A DNA stretch of 35,056 bases from Candidatus Acidiferrum typicum (GCA_002478115.1 DLMH01000190.1:1-35056), one strand, 5' to 3'. Shown: positions 13,105 through 21,976, numbered from the stretch's first letter. The notes: generated by a model not told the origin, from the letters alone. Numbers and translations are program-made.

Positions 13105-15201
13105 ATGAAAGTTGCTTACAACTGGTTGAAAGAGTTTGTAGACCTGAGCGTTCCTGCGGAAGAGATTGCCTCGCGCCTGGCGTTCTCCGGCACCAACATC
13201 GCGGGCATCGAAAACGGGGCGCACGGCGCCGTGATTGACGCTGAAATCTCCTCCAACCGGCCTGACTGCTTGGGTATGCTCGGCATCGCGCGGGAAATCT
13301 CCGCGATTTATCGCCTGCCGCTGAAGCCCGTCGCGCCCAAGCCTGCGGAAAGCACCTCAGCGAAGGCCAGCGGCGCTGTACGCGTGAAGATCGAGGCGCC
13401 GGAACTTTGCGGGCGCTTCACTGCGCGCGTGGTGCGAGGAGTTAAGATCCAGCCCTCGCCAGCCTGGCTGAAGAATCGCCTGGAAGCCGCGGGCGTGGCC
13501 AGCATCAACAACGTCGTGGATATTTCCAATTACGTGCTGCTAGAGTTGGGACATCCGCTGCACACCTTCGATTACGACTTGCTGCGGAATCACAGCATCG
13601 TCGTGCGGCGCGCCAAAGCCGGCGAAAAGTTGAAGACGCTCGATGGCATTGAGCGCACCCTCGACCCCGGAATTCCCCTGGTGTGCGATACGGATGGCGC
13701 CCGCGCCGTGGGCATCGGCGGCATCATGGGTGGTGGCGAAACGGAAATTTCGTTTTCCACGAAAAACGTGCTGATCGAGTGCGCCTGGTTTGATCCCATC
13801 GCCATTCGCCGCGCCACCCGCTTTTTGAAACTCCACACCGAGGCCAGCACGCGCTTCGGCCGGGGCGCCGATCCGGAAATGGCGGAAACGGCTTCGCGGC
13901 GCTGCGCGGAATTGATTTTGCAGCTTGCCGGCGGCGAACTGCTCGCCGGAGTTATAGACGTGTACCCGGGAAAGCGCGCCGCAAAAAAGATCACACTGAC
14001 GCGCGCGGAATTCCTGCGCGTGATGGGCGCGGACGTACCCGACAAGGACCTTGAGGCCATTCTCAGCGCGCTGGGCTTTGCCCCGGTTCGCGTCGACGAC
14101 AATCGCGGCGCGGCGAATTCCCTCTTGGCCGCTTGGGAGTGCACGCAGCCCTCCTGGCGCGCGGACGCCGAGCGCGAAATTGACTTAGTGGAAGAAGTTG
14201 CGCGCGTCTATGGTCTGGACAACTTCCCGCCGCGTTTGCCGGTAGCCCGAATCGCCGCGGCGCGTTTGCCGCATCACGAAGCGGAGACCCGCTTGCGCGA
14301 GCGCCTGATCGGGCTCGGGTATCACGAAATCATTACCATCCCGCACGTGGCGGAGGAGCGCAACGACTTGTTCCGTCCGCCGGACGCGCAGGTGGCAAAA
14401 CTTGCGAATCCTCTTTCCGAGGAAGCGGGCGTGCTGAAGTCCACCGGCCTCGTGACCCTGGCCGGAGCCATCGAGTGGAACTTAAATCACGGGCAGCGCA
14501 ACATTCGATTGTTTGAGATTGGGCGGCAGTATCGCCTCGTGGACGGCAAGCCGGTGGAGACGCGCGTCCTCACCGTTGGTGCCACCGGCGCGGCTCGCGA
14601 ACAAGGTTTGTACGATGCCGCGCGCGAATACAATTTCGCTGATCTGAAGGGCGATCTCGACGCCATCGGCGCCCTTTCCGGCGGCTTCCGCTGGGAAGAC
14701 GGCGGCCCGGAGTGGCTGAACGCCGCGAAACGCGGCACGTTGCGCCTGGGCCAGGAAGGCAATCAACCGATTGGCGCCGCGGGGCTACTGGCGAAGCGCG
14801 TCGCCGACAAATTCAAATTCCGGCAGGATGTGTTTCTCGCCGAACTCGATCTGGGCGCGGTCGATTGCATGTTCTACGGCGTGAAAAACAACCGGCGGTA
14901 CGAGCCTTTGCCGCGCTTTCCCGGTGTCGAGCGCGATTTTTCGGTGTTCCTCGAGGATGGCCAGTCTTTCGCCGAAGTAAAAAAAGCGATCGAAGCGCTG
15001 GGTATTCCTGAAGTGACCTCCGTTGCGGCGGCCGATCTTTTCCGCGGGAAGAATGTGCCGGCGGGAAAATACTCGCTGCTGGTGCGCGTCACGTTCCAGA
15101 GCCGCGAAGCCACGCTGACCGAAGCGCAGATCAATGATTTCTCCGGCCGTATCGTCAGCGCGCTGGAAAAAACTCTCGGCGCCTCCCTGCGCGCGGCCTA
15201 G
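13105..15201 (+). CDS. pheT: Phenylalanyl-tRNA synthetase beta subunit, short form
   Basis: The 698-residue subunit has the B1, B3/B4 editing, B5 and catalytic-like domains, ending in the ferredoxin-fold anticodon-binding domain (RFPGVERDFSVFLEDGQSFAEV onward, about 610-698). Recognisable parts are AEISSNRPDCLGMLGIAREISA and VVDISNYVLLELGHPLHTFD. E. coli PheT has 795 residues and an OB-fold tRNA-binding domain between the first helix-rich segment and the NRPDCL segment. Here the two are nearly joined (about residues 30-60), so that domain is missing. This is a natural variant rather than a truncation, since both ends and the frame are intact. It forms the synthetase with PheS. Confidence 0.97.
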   Translation: MKVAYNWLKEFVDLSVPAEEIASRLAFSGTNIAGIENGAHGAVIDAEISSNRPDCLGMLGIAREISAIYRLPLKPVAPKPAESTSAKASGAVRVKIEAPELCGRFTARVVRGVKIQPSPAWLKNRLEAAGVASINNVVDISNYVLLELGHPLHTFDYDLLRNHSIVVRRAKAGEKLKTLDGIERTLDPGIPLVCDTDGARAVGIGGIMGGGETEISFSTKNVLIECAWFDPIAIRRATRFLKLHTEASTRFGRGADPEMAETASRRCAELILQLAGGELLAGVIDVYPGKRAAKKITLTRAEFLRVMGADVPDKDLEAILSALGFAPVRVDDNRGAANSLLAAWECTQPSWRADAEREIDLVEEVARVYGLDNFPPRLPVARIAAARLPHHEAETRLRERLIGLGYHEIITIPHVAEERNDLFRPPDAQVAKLANPLSEEAGVLKSTGLVTLAGAIEWNLNHGQRNIRLFEIGRQYRLVDGKPVETRVLTVGATGAAREQGLYDAAREYNFADLKGDLDAIGALSGGFRWEDGGPEWLNAAKRGTLRLGQEGNQPIGAAGLLAKRVADKFKFRQDVFLAELDLGAVDCMFYGVKNNRRYEPLPRFPGVERDFSVFLEDGQSFAEVKKAIEALGIPEVTSVAAADLFRGKNVPAGKYSLLVRVTFQSREATLTEAQINDFSGRIVSALEKTLGASLRAA

Positions 15202-15240
15202 TGTGCCGTCCCAGAAATTCGTGCGCTATCTTTATAGGGG

Positions 15241-15292
15241 GTCAGGGCTTCAGCCCTGACAAGAGCCATTGCAAAGAAAAGGGCTTTAGCCC
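15241..15292. repeat. Paired REP-like palindromes (REPIN-like)
   Basis: GTCAGGGCT-TC-AGCCCTGAC (15241-15260) is followed 20 bp later by GGGCT-TT-AGCCC (15281-15292). The first is a variant of the palindrome at 10455-10474. Two palindromes at this distance resemble the doublet units of repetitive extragenic palindromes. They lie between the convergent pheT and zapA genes and could also end transcription from both sides. Confidence 0.6.
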
Positions 15293-15352
15293 CTGCGGCC
15301 AGTTTCGACTATTCCCGCGAACTTGCGAGACAACACACTAGCCGGAACAACA

Positions 15353-15643
15353 CTACTCCGTTTGTTTCAGTGCGCGCTCGACGAGCGTAAGGCAACGCTC
15401 CGCTTGTTCCTTCAGCAACTCTTCGTGTACGCCCTTTTCCTTGCGACTGCTGTGCAACTCGTCGGCGATGGCCAGCGCCGTAAGCACTGCCGCCTTCTGC
15501 GTATCCACTGTCGAAGTCATCCCGGTGATGGCCTGCATCTTGGCATCCACGTAGGCGGCGAGTTGCTGGACATAGGCTTCTTCCAGCTCGCCGACAATGG
15601 TGTAACTCTGCCCGTAAATCTGAACTTTAACGCCTCGGCTCAT
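15353..15643 (-). CDS. zapA: Cell division protein ZapA
   Basis: The 96-residue protein starts at the ATG whose complement is at 15641-15643; a longer frame upstream only reads through the preceding gene. It has the ZapA pattern: a short beta segment, VKVQIYGQSYTIVGE, then YVQQLAAYVDAKMQAI, followed by a long C-terminal coiled coil (about 45-96). ZapA binds and bundles FtsZ filaments at the division ring. It lies 13 bp after the aldo/keto reductase on the same strand, so the two are likely one transcript. Its neighbour pheT is convergent. Confidence 0.88.
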   Translation of the reverse strand: MSRGVKVQIYGQSYTIVGELEEAYVQQLAAYVDAKMQAITGMTSTVDTQKAAVLTALAIADELHSSRKEKGVHEELLKEQAERCLTLVERALKQTE

Positions 15644-15656
15644 GGCTCTTTCTCTT

Positions 15657-16652
15657 TCACTGCGACCACGAAGTGGGGTTGCGGTCCCAACGGTGCCCGC
15701 GAAGCTTTTTGTGTAAATCGGGGGACAACGGGCCCGCGGCGCTCGCCGCGCAGTTGGCCTCCACATTTTTGAGCTTGCGCATCCCCGGGATCATAGTGCT
15801 GACGTCCGGATTCGTCAGGATGAAGCGCAACGCCAGCTCCGCCATCGTGGACCCCGCGGGAACCAGCGGGCGCAGCGCCTCCGCGTGGGCCACGCTCGCT
15901 TTCAGATTCTCCGGCACAAAGTAAGAGTTACGCCAATCGCCCGCGGGCCACTTGGAATCCAGCGTGAGCGTTCCCGTCAGCGTGCCTTCATCGAAGGGCA
16001 CACGCGCGATCACCGCGACATCCTTCATCCGGCAAATGGGGAAGAGGCCGTCCTCGGGATTCTGGTCGAAAATGTTGTAGATGGTCTGCATCGCATCGGC
16101 GTGGCGTTCCAGAACCGCGCGAATCCCGTTGCAGGGCTCCCAGCGATTGACGCTGATTCCGCACGCGCGCACTTTGCCGCTCTTTTTCATGTTTTCGATG
16201 GAACGCGGCAGGCGCTCGTCGTTCAGCCAGCGGTCTTCCCAGGTGTGGAATTGCATGAGGTCGATCGTCTCGACGCCAAGATTCTTGAGGCTTTTCTCGA
16301 CGAACTCTTCGACGTAGTCCGGCGCGTAGCAATCGTCGAGCGTGAATTCGCGCCGGCTGGGCCATTTCTGGTTTTTTGGCGGAATCTTCGTCGCCACGTA
16401 GAGATGCTTGTCCGGCCCGCCGACGCTGGAATCATTTTTGTAGTGCGCGATCACTTTGGCAAGGATCTGCTCGCTCTTGCCCGCACCGTAGGCCCACGCG
16501 GTGTCGAAGAAATTGCAGCCGAGCTCGATCGCGCGGTGCAGTGAAGCGAGCGTCTCCGCGTCGTCGGAGCCGGTCCAACCGGCCAAGCCCCACATGCCAT
16601 AGCCAATTTCGCTGACCTGCCAACCGGTGTGGCCAAAGCGGCGGTATTTCAT
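15657..16652 (-). CDS. Aldo/keto reductase
   Basis: The 331-residue protein starts at the ATG complementary to 16650-16652, preceded by GGGAGA. The catalytic tetrad is visible: D50 and Y55 in FFDTAWAYG, K89 in VATKIPP and H136 in MQFHTWED. It uses NAD(P)H to reduce aldehydes or ketones; the substrate is unknown. The start MKYRRFGHTGWQVSEIGYGMWGL is typical of the YajO/YhdN-like bacterial group. A longer frame extends upstream to 17132 but overlaps the cupredoxin gene on the other strand and shows no protein-like sequence. zapA follows 13 bp downstream. Confidence 0.93.
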   Translation of the reverse strand: MKYRRFGHTGWQVSEIGYGMWGLAGWTGSDDAETLASLHRAIELGCNFFDTAWAYGAGKSEQILAKVIAHYKNDSSVGGPDKHLYVATKIPPKNQKWPSRREFTLDDCYAPDYVEEFVEKSLKNLGVETIDLMQFHTWEDRWLNDERLPRSIENMKKSGKVRACGISVNRWEPCNGIRAVLERHADAMQTIYNIFDQNPEDGLFPICRMKDVAVIARVPFDEGTLTGTLTLDSKWPAGDWRNSYFVPENLKASVAHAEALRPLVPAGSTMAELALRFILTNPDVSTMIPGMRKLKNVEANCAASAAGPLSPDLHKKLRGHRWDRNPTSWSQ

Positions 16653-16896
16653 GGGATCTCCCGTGCGTCCGAAGGACATTGTAGCGAAGTTAAGACGCGA
16701 ATGGCGCGCGTGGTGATTCATTGGGGTCAGCGAGGGGATTTCCTGACAGGGGCGGGAAACAGCGCGCCGTAGAATATATAGAAACTCTGGATTTGAGGAG
16801 AAAAGCACAGACGGAAGCGTTTGCGGACGCAAGTAAGGATGCGAAACCCCGCCGGGCCATGTTTTTGCGAATTTCCTGGATGGGAGGAAAAGAGGC

Positions 16897-17601
16897 ATGC
16901 GACCTGGGAAGCTGTGCATGGCAGTCCTCTTGGCTTCGATGGTGCCCTGGGCGGTGAAAAGCGGCAGCGGCGCGGTCACCGGCAAAGTCACCTTCGTGGG
17001 CACACCGGCGAAGGCCGAACCCATTGACATGTCGAAGGACCCCGCGTGCGTGAAGTTGCACGCCAAGCCGTTGCTGACCGAAAAAGTGGTCACCGGCTCG
17101 GGCAACACTCTCGGAAATGTCGTTGTGTACATCTCCTCCGGCGCAGATGACGCACCCGCGGAAGGGATGAGCGAAGCGCACTTTGACCAGCAGGGTTGCC
17201 GCTACACCACGCACGTTTTGGCGGTGCGCGCTGGCCAGTCCATCCGCATTTCCAATAGCGATCCGCTCTCGCACAGTATTCATCCGCTCGCGAAGATCAA
17301 TCGCGAATGGAACCGCATCCAGCCCGCACAGACCCCCGCGTTCTCGTACGCTTATGACAAGGAAGAATTCATCCCCGTCAAATGCAACATCCATCCGTGG
17401 ATGCTGGGTTACTTTGCGGTATTGAAGACCAGCCACTTCGCCGTGACGAGTGAAGATGGCACGTACACCCTGCCGCAACTACCCCCGGGGAAGTACACCG
17501 TCACCGCCTGGCACGAACTCTATGGCACGCAGAGCCGCGAGGTCACTATCACTGGCAGCGAACCGCAGATCGTCAATTTCCTCTTTTACGCAAAGCCCTG
17601 A
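16897..17601 (+). CDS. Exported cupredoxin-like protein with a C-terminal regulatory-like beta domain
   Basis: The 234-residue protein starts at the ATG at 16897 behind GGGAGG and GAGG. Residues about 5-25 form a signal peptide. The central part looks like a plastocyanin-type copper fold, with SDPLSHSIHP (H126 and H129) and VKCNIHPWMLGYFAVL giving C163, H166 and M169, the usual type 1 copper ligand set. The C-terminal part (about 178-234, DGTYTLPQLPPGKYTVTAWHE) matches the carboxypeptidase regulatory-like or SpaA-like beta domain. A periplasmic electron carrier or copper-binding protein is likely; the partner is unknown. It is divergent from the aldo/keto reductase with a 244-bp gap, in which no strong promoter was identified. 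Confidence 0.8.
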   Translation: MRPGKLCMAVLLASMVPWAVKSGSGAVTGKVTFVGTPAKAEPIDMSKDPACVKLHAKPLLTEKVVTGSGNTLGNVVVYISSGADDAPAEGMSEAHFDQQGCRYTTHVLAVRAGQSIRISNSDPLSHSIHPLAKINREWNRIQPAQTPAFSYAYDKEEFIPVKCNIHPWMLGYFAVLKTSHFAVTSEDGTYTLPQLPPGKYTVTAWHELYGTQSREVTITGSEPQIVNFLFYAKP

Positions 17602-18262
17602 GTCGCGCCTCGGACAAGGCCTGCGGGAGGCGCTTGTATGGCGCAGCCAAGCAGTGGGAGCGGCGTCGGCTCCGATTGCCGCTTGCTTTGTGGTTTGCCG
17701 CTGGGAACGCTATTCTCCTGAATGGCGTTTCGCCCCCTGCCAATCGGGAGATCGGCGTTCCCGGGGAAAATACGAGGGTGGGAGGAGGTAGGCCTACGCG
17801 CGGGAGTAGGGGTAAGTTGGACGTGCGCGGGGAGTGGGAGGATAATACCGGGTGGAGCGGTACTTCGAGGCAGGTGAGGACGCGAACGCCGTATGAACCG
17901 TAATGAATCTCTGGGGTGCTGCGGATAGCCAGCTTGTGTGCACGGCCTGTCCCGCTGGCGGGTTCCCTCCCGGACCCGCGAGCGGGGCAGGAAAGCCTAA
18001 TGGTTGGCTCGTGGCGCCCACTTATTTCAGAGGTTCACGGCCTAGCTTCCCACGGCTGAGCGGTTCGCTCCGTTTCAGTTTACAGTGGTCAGTTTTAAGT
18101 AAGGAACGAGAGTGTACAACCACGGATTCTAGCGGAATGAATGTGGGGTCAGTTCTCAGTGAGGATCAGCGAATTGAACGATAGAAGTTGGTTACTGGGG
18201 GGCAGCGCGCGCTTGCGCTTCCGAAACGGAAAACTCAGAACTGAGGACCGCTAACCTACCTC
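17602..18262. other. 660-bp gap with a long hairpin and TCAGT-type repeats, no supported gene
   Basis: Small frames here have no ribosome-binding site and unnatural composition. The main structure is a 46-base hairpin at 17946-17991 (CCTGTCCCGCTGGCGGG with CCCGCGAGCGGGGCAGG, about 20 bp with a G-T wobble, one G-G mismatch and a bulge). From about 18075 to 18250 the gap has short repeats of the TCAGT type: GGTCAGTTTTAAGTAA (18088-18102), GGTCAGTTCTCAGTGAGG (about 18147-18164) and an inverted CTCAGAACTGAGGA (18234-18247). A non-coding RNA is possible but no known RNA family was recognised. Confidence 0.5.
18084..18102. repeat. 19-bp dispersed repeat, copy 1
   Basis: AGTGGTCAGTTTTAAGTAA matches positions 34808-34826 in 18 of 19 bases. 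Both copies lie between genes. They look like parts of a TCAGT-rich repeat family. Confidence 0.55.
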
Positions 18263-19066
18263 ATGCGCATTCTTTTCATAGGGGACATTGTGGGCTCGCC
18301 CGGACGGCAAATCGTCCATGACCGTCTGGCTGACCTGGTCGAGCAGCGCCAGATTGACCTGGCGATTGCGAACGGGGAGAACTCCGCCTCGGGATTTGGG
18401 ATCACGCCGCGCCTCGCTGAGGGCCTGCTCCAGAATGGCATCGAAGTCCTGACCGGCGGAAACCACAGTTGGGATCGCAAGGAAATCCTGGAGTACATGC
18501 CGCACCAGCCGCGACTCTTGCGCCCGGCGAATTTCCCGGAAGGGAATCCGGGCACGGGCCTGTATGTGGGCACGGCAAAGAATGGCGTGAAATTCGCGGT
18601 GCTGAACCTGCAAGGGCGGATCTTTCTGCCGGCGATCGATGACCCGTTCCGTAAAGCCGACAGTGCGCTGGGGAAACTCCCCGCGGAGGTGGCTTTCGTC
18701 CTGGTGGACATGCACGCGGAAACCACCAGCGAGAAAGTGGCGATGGGTTGGTATCTCGACGGCCGGGTCACCGCGGTCATTGGCACGCACACGCATGTAG
18801 CCACCGCGGACGAGCGCGTCCTGCCGAATGGCACCGCCTACATTACTGACGTTGGTATGACGGGGCCGCACGACGGGGTGATTGGCATGGACCGCACAGG
18901 GATTCTGAAGAAGTTTCTGGACGCAATGCCAGCGCGCTTTGAAGTGGCGGCGGGCGACATCCAGTTGAATGCGGTGTTGCTCGAAACGGATGATGCCGGG
19001 CCGCGCAATGAGGCGGGGCGCCTGCGCGCGAAGTCCATCGAACGCGTGCGCCTGCGCATCGACTAG
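18263..19066 (+). CDS. YmdB-family metallophosphoesterase
   Basis: The 267-residue protein begins MRILFIGDIVGSPGR and shows the dinuclear metallophosphoesterase pattern: GDIVG, NGENSASGFG, GGNHSWD, VDMHAETTSEK and IGTHTHVATADE. These are the conserved features of the TIGR00282/YmdB family, whose B. subtilis member hydrolyses 2',3'-cyclic nucleotides and influences sporulation and biofilm choices. A cytoplasmic cyclic-nucleotide or phosphodiester hydrolase is the likely role. In many bacteria it lies near rny; that gene is not in this window. The repeat-rich gap upstream holds no clear promoter. Confidence 0.93.
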   Translation: MRILFIGDIVGSPGRQIVHDRLADLVEQRQIDLAIANGENSASGFGITPRLAEGLLQNGIEVLTGGNHSWDRKEILEYMPHQPRLLRPANFPEGNPGTGLYVGTAKNGVKFAVLNLQGRIFLPAIDDPFRKADSALGKLPAEVAFVLVDMHAETTSEKVAMGWYLDGRVTAVIGTHTHVATADERVLPNGTAYITDVGMTGPHDGVIGMDRTGILKKFLDAMPARFEVAAGDIQLNAVLLETDDAGPRNEAGRLRAKSIERVRLRID

Positions 19067-19177
19067 GCCAAGTTATTGTCACCTTAGCGGCCTACGGGCC
19101 ATCGCAAGACATCTGAGGGGCCCCTCTGGTGCTGCGGGAGAGGCAACCACAGCGGTCTGGCTGCAATCTGAAAGATC

Positions 19178-20185
19178 ATGCATAGAAATACGGGAAAATT
19201 CGTGGCGTGCGTCGCGGGGTTGTGCCTCGCCAGCGTCCTGGTGGCCGTCGCTTCCCAGGTGGACGACCAACTGACCGCCCGCAAGCGCGTTTTCAAGCCC
19301 ATCGGGCCGGGTCTGCGTACCGTGAAGCGCGGCCAGGACGGGAAATACTACGTGCTGGCGTCGCCCAGCGTGGGCGTGGCGATTTTTGATGACAAGGAGA
19401 AGCAATTGACCGTGATCGGGGCGCCGGCCACGGCGGCCACCGATAAGGCCGGGCGCGCGGGCATCGCCTTTGGCGAAGACTGCGACGTGGATGCCCAGGG
19501 AAATGTGTATGTCGTCGATCGCGGCGATAACCTGGTCACCGAACTCGCTCCTGACGGTAAGTTACTACGCTCAATCCATGTGATTGGGCCCGTTTCTGTG
19601 GCTGCACTGCCCGAGGGGGAAGTGGCCGTCAGCACACTGCGCGGATTGCACCTGGTGACCGTCTACGGGCCGAATGGCAAGGTCGTCCGCGAGTTTGGGG
19701 AGCCCGAGGAATTTTCCTCACGGCCGGAAATCAACCGGCTTCTCAGCGAGGGCCGCCTGGGCACGGATGCGCAAGGACGGCTGTACTACGGCTATACGTT
19801 TCGCCCAGAAGCTCTGGTGCGCCAATATGACCGGGCTGGTTACGCCGGGCTGGATTTCGAGTTTACCGGACTGGATGCCTATCCGGAGGCGCAAGCGGCG
19901 CGCAAAGAGATCGACAAGCAGGAAAAGAAGCAGACTCCCCCGTATTTCCTTGCCATCCTGACCGCATTTGGCGTGGACCCGGTGACAGGAGAGGTTTGGA
20001 TGGCCTTGCACAATACCCTGCTCCATTTTGACAAGGAAGGGAATCGCCGCTCCGAATATCAGATTTATACGCCCGACGGAGCGCGGCTCGAGGCCAACAC
20101 CATTCTGGTCGAACAAGACCGCCTGTTGATCGGCGCGGACCCGCATGGCGTCTTCGATTTCGAGCGCCCGGACCGAAAACACTGA
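19178..20185 (+). CDS. Secreted beta-propeller-like protein of unknown function
   Basis: The 335-residue protein has an N-terminal hydrophobic segment (about residues 9-25), so it is exported or membrane-anchored. Repeated units such as DVDAQGNVYVVDRGDNLVTELAPDGKLLRS, VTVYGPNGKVVREFG and LGTDAQGRLYYGY have the spacing and glycine pattern of NHL or similar propeller blades. No catalytic residues can be assigned. It may bind protein or carbohydrate ligands outside the membrane. The gene ends about 410 bp before dnaA and is not obviously linked to replication. The fold call is moderate; the function is unknown. Confidence 0.75.
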   Translation: MHRNTGKFVACVAGLCLASVLVAVASQVDDQLTARKRVFKPIGPGLRTVKRGQDGKYYVLASPSVGVAIFDDKEKQLTVIGAPATAATDKAGRAGIAFGEDCDVDAQGNVYVVDRGDNLVTELAPDGKLLRSIHVIGPVSVAALPEGEVAVSTLRGLHLVTVYGPNGKVVREFGEPEEFSSRPEINRLLSEGRLGTDAQGRLYYGYTFRPEALVRQYDRAGYAGLDFEFTGLDAYPEAQAARKEIDKQEKKQTPPYFLAILTAFGVDPVTGEVWMALHNTLLHFDKEGNRRSEYQIYTPDGARLEANTILVEQDRLLIGADPHGVFDFERPDRKH

Positions 20186-20595
20186 AAGATTGCTGGAGAT
20201 TTCCTCAGGGCCGCTTGCACAAATTCAGTGCAATGCAATCTCTGGCAAAAAAATTTCCGCAGAAATGCGCGGGAAAAGCGGGAATTTTTTCGTGCTTGCA
20301 CAAAACTGGTGCTTGTGGAAAAGTTGTGTATGCCATGTGAACGGCGGTGCAGCCCTTCGCACATTTTTCGCTTGCTCCATCACGGACAGTGCGCGAGAAT
20401 CCATCCCAGTTAAGAAGCAAAGTGGCACGAGGTCGGGGCTACTCTGAAAGGGCCGCGCGGGAATCCACGGGGCAGGCATCAATCGTTCCAGCGTGTGCAC
20501 GAACTCCAAAGCGTGAAGCTTTAGGGCACATAAATGCTTTCCACAGCTTATTCACACCCGTGGAAATAGCTTAGGATTTGGTTTTTTCCATCACG
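20186..20595. other. Origin candidate upstream of dnaA
   Basis: No gene is supported here. A DnaA box matching TTATNCACA lies at 20548-20556 (TTATTCACA). Weaker boxes flank it: TGTGGAAAA at 20314-20322, CTTTCCACA at 20537-20545, and GTGGAAA just after the perfect box at about 20560. An AT-rich stretch with inverted arms (AAAAAAATTTCCGC near 20248-20261 and GCGGGAATTTTTT near 20279-20290) could be an unwinding element. Position directly before dnaA is typical of a bacterial replication origin. Confidence 0.6.
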
Positions 20596-21954
20596 ATGAC
20601 TACCGCAACGCAACTCGGACGCGAGCGCGAAACACAAAATGTCTGGGACAAGTTTCTGGAACTCAGCAAGTCCCGGATCAGCATCAATACCTACACCACC
20701 TGGTTCCAACCCACCCGGCTGAACCGCATGGAAGGGGAAACCCTGTTTGTCCAGATCCCCAGCACGGTCTTCCGCCAGGTGCTGACGCGCACTTACGGCG
20801 AGATTGTTAAGGCCGTGTTCCACCAGATGGGCACGCCCAACATGAAGGTGCAATACGTTTGCACGGAAGAAGAGCCCGTGCAGGCCGCGCCCGCGACGAT
20901 TGGCGCAAAGCAATCCAAGCTCGATTTCGAGAGCAGCGACCACCAGTTGAATCTGCGGTACACGTTCGACACCTTCGTGGTCGGGAAGTCCAACGAGTTT
21001 GCGCACGCCGCTTCCCGCGCGGTCGCGGAGCAGCCTTCTAAGGCCTACAACCCGCTCTTCCTCTATGGCGGCGTGGGTATGGGCAAGACCCACTTGATGC
21101 ATGCCATCGGGCACCTGATCAAGAAGCGCAATCCGGCCATGCGCCTGAGTTATGTCAGTGCGGAAAAGTTCACCATCGAGGTCATCAATTCGCTGCGCTT
21201 TGACCGCATGATCAGCTTCCGCGACAGGTTCCACACCGTTGATGTGCTGCTGGTGGACGATATCCAGTTCATTGCCGGCAAGGAACGCACCCAGGAAGAA
21301 TTCTTCCACACCTTCAACGCGCTGTATGAGCAGCAGAAGCAGATCGTGATTTCTTCCGATTGCCTGCCGAAGGACATCAATTCGATCGAAGAACGTTTGC
21401 GTTCGCGTTTCGAGTGGGGCTTGATCGCCGATATCCAGCCGCCGGATCTGGAAACGAAGATCGCCATCCTCCAGAAAAAAGCGGAGAACGACCGATTTAA
21501 CCTGCCCGATGAGGTGGCGGAGTACATTGCCCGGGCGATTAAGTCCAACGTCCGCGAGTTGGAAGGGGCCTTGACCCGCCTGATGGCATACGCTTCGCTG
21601 ACCGGCACGGTCGTCTCTCTGGCTACGGCCCAGCAGGTGCTGCGCAACATCATCGCTTCCCAGGAGAAGCGCGTCACCATCGACCTGATCCAGAAGCGCG
21701 TCAGCGAACACTTTAACCTGCGCGAGCAGGACCTGAAGGTGCGCAGCAACACCCGCGCTATCGCCTTCCCTCGCCAGGTGGCCATGTACATCGTGAAGCA
21801 GTTGACCACGGCATCGCTTCCGGAAATTGGCCGGCAATTCGGTGGGAAACATCACACGACGGTGCTGCATTCGATCAACAAGATCGAGGAGTTGCGGCGG
21901 TCGGACAAGGAATTGAACCGCACCATTACACGGTTGATGGACGCGCTGCAGTAG
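20596..21954 (+). CDS. dnaA: Chromosomal replication initiator DnaA
   Basis: The 452-residue protein has all four DnaA domains. The N-terminal interaction domain includes NVWDKFLELSKSRISINTYTTWF. A short linker (about 85-118) follows. The AAA+ domain has Walker A GGVGMGKT (158-165), Walker B VLLVDDIQF and the sensor segment FEWGLIADIQPPDLETK. The C-terminal DNA-binding domain has the signature GGKHHTTVLHSINKIEE. It melts the origin and recruits the helicase. The start is the ATG at 20596; a TTG at 20578 would add six residues, and neither has a strong ribosome-binding site. DnaA boxes lie just upstream, allowing autorepression. It ends in a strong bidirectional terminator. Confidence 0.97.
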   Translation: MTTATQLGRERETQNVWDKFLELSKSRISINTYTTWFQPTRLNRMEGETLFVQIPSTVFRQVLTRTYGEIVKAVFHQMGTPNMKVQYVCTEEEPVQAAPATIGAKQSKLDFESSDHQLNLRYTFDTFVVGKSNEFAHAASRAVAEQPSKAYNPLFLYGGVGMGKTHLMHAIGHLIKKRNPAMRLSYVSAEKFTIEVINSLRFDRMISFRDRFHTVDVLLVDDIQFIAGKERTQEEFFHTFNALYEQQKQIVISSDCLPKDINSIEERLRSRFEWGLIADIQPPDLETKIAILQKKAENDRFNLPDEVAEYIARAIKSNVRELEGALTRLMAYASLTGTVVSLATAQQVLRNIIASQEKRVTIDLIQKRVSEHFNLREQDLKVRSNTRAIAFPRQVAMYIVKQLTTASLPEIGRQFGGKHHTTVLHSINKIEELRRSDKELNRTITRLMDALQ

Positions 21955-21976
21955 AAGCGTTTCTTCCCTCTCTCTA

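Noticed and set aside
15202..15352. 6S RNA beside zapA
   Set aside because: The gap contains two short palindromes and no long double-hairpin with a large central bubble.
17634..17903. 89-codon frame in the repeat-rich gap
   Set aside because: There is no ribosome-binding site, the composition is Arg/Gly-rich like non-coding DNA, and it shows no recognisable domain.
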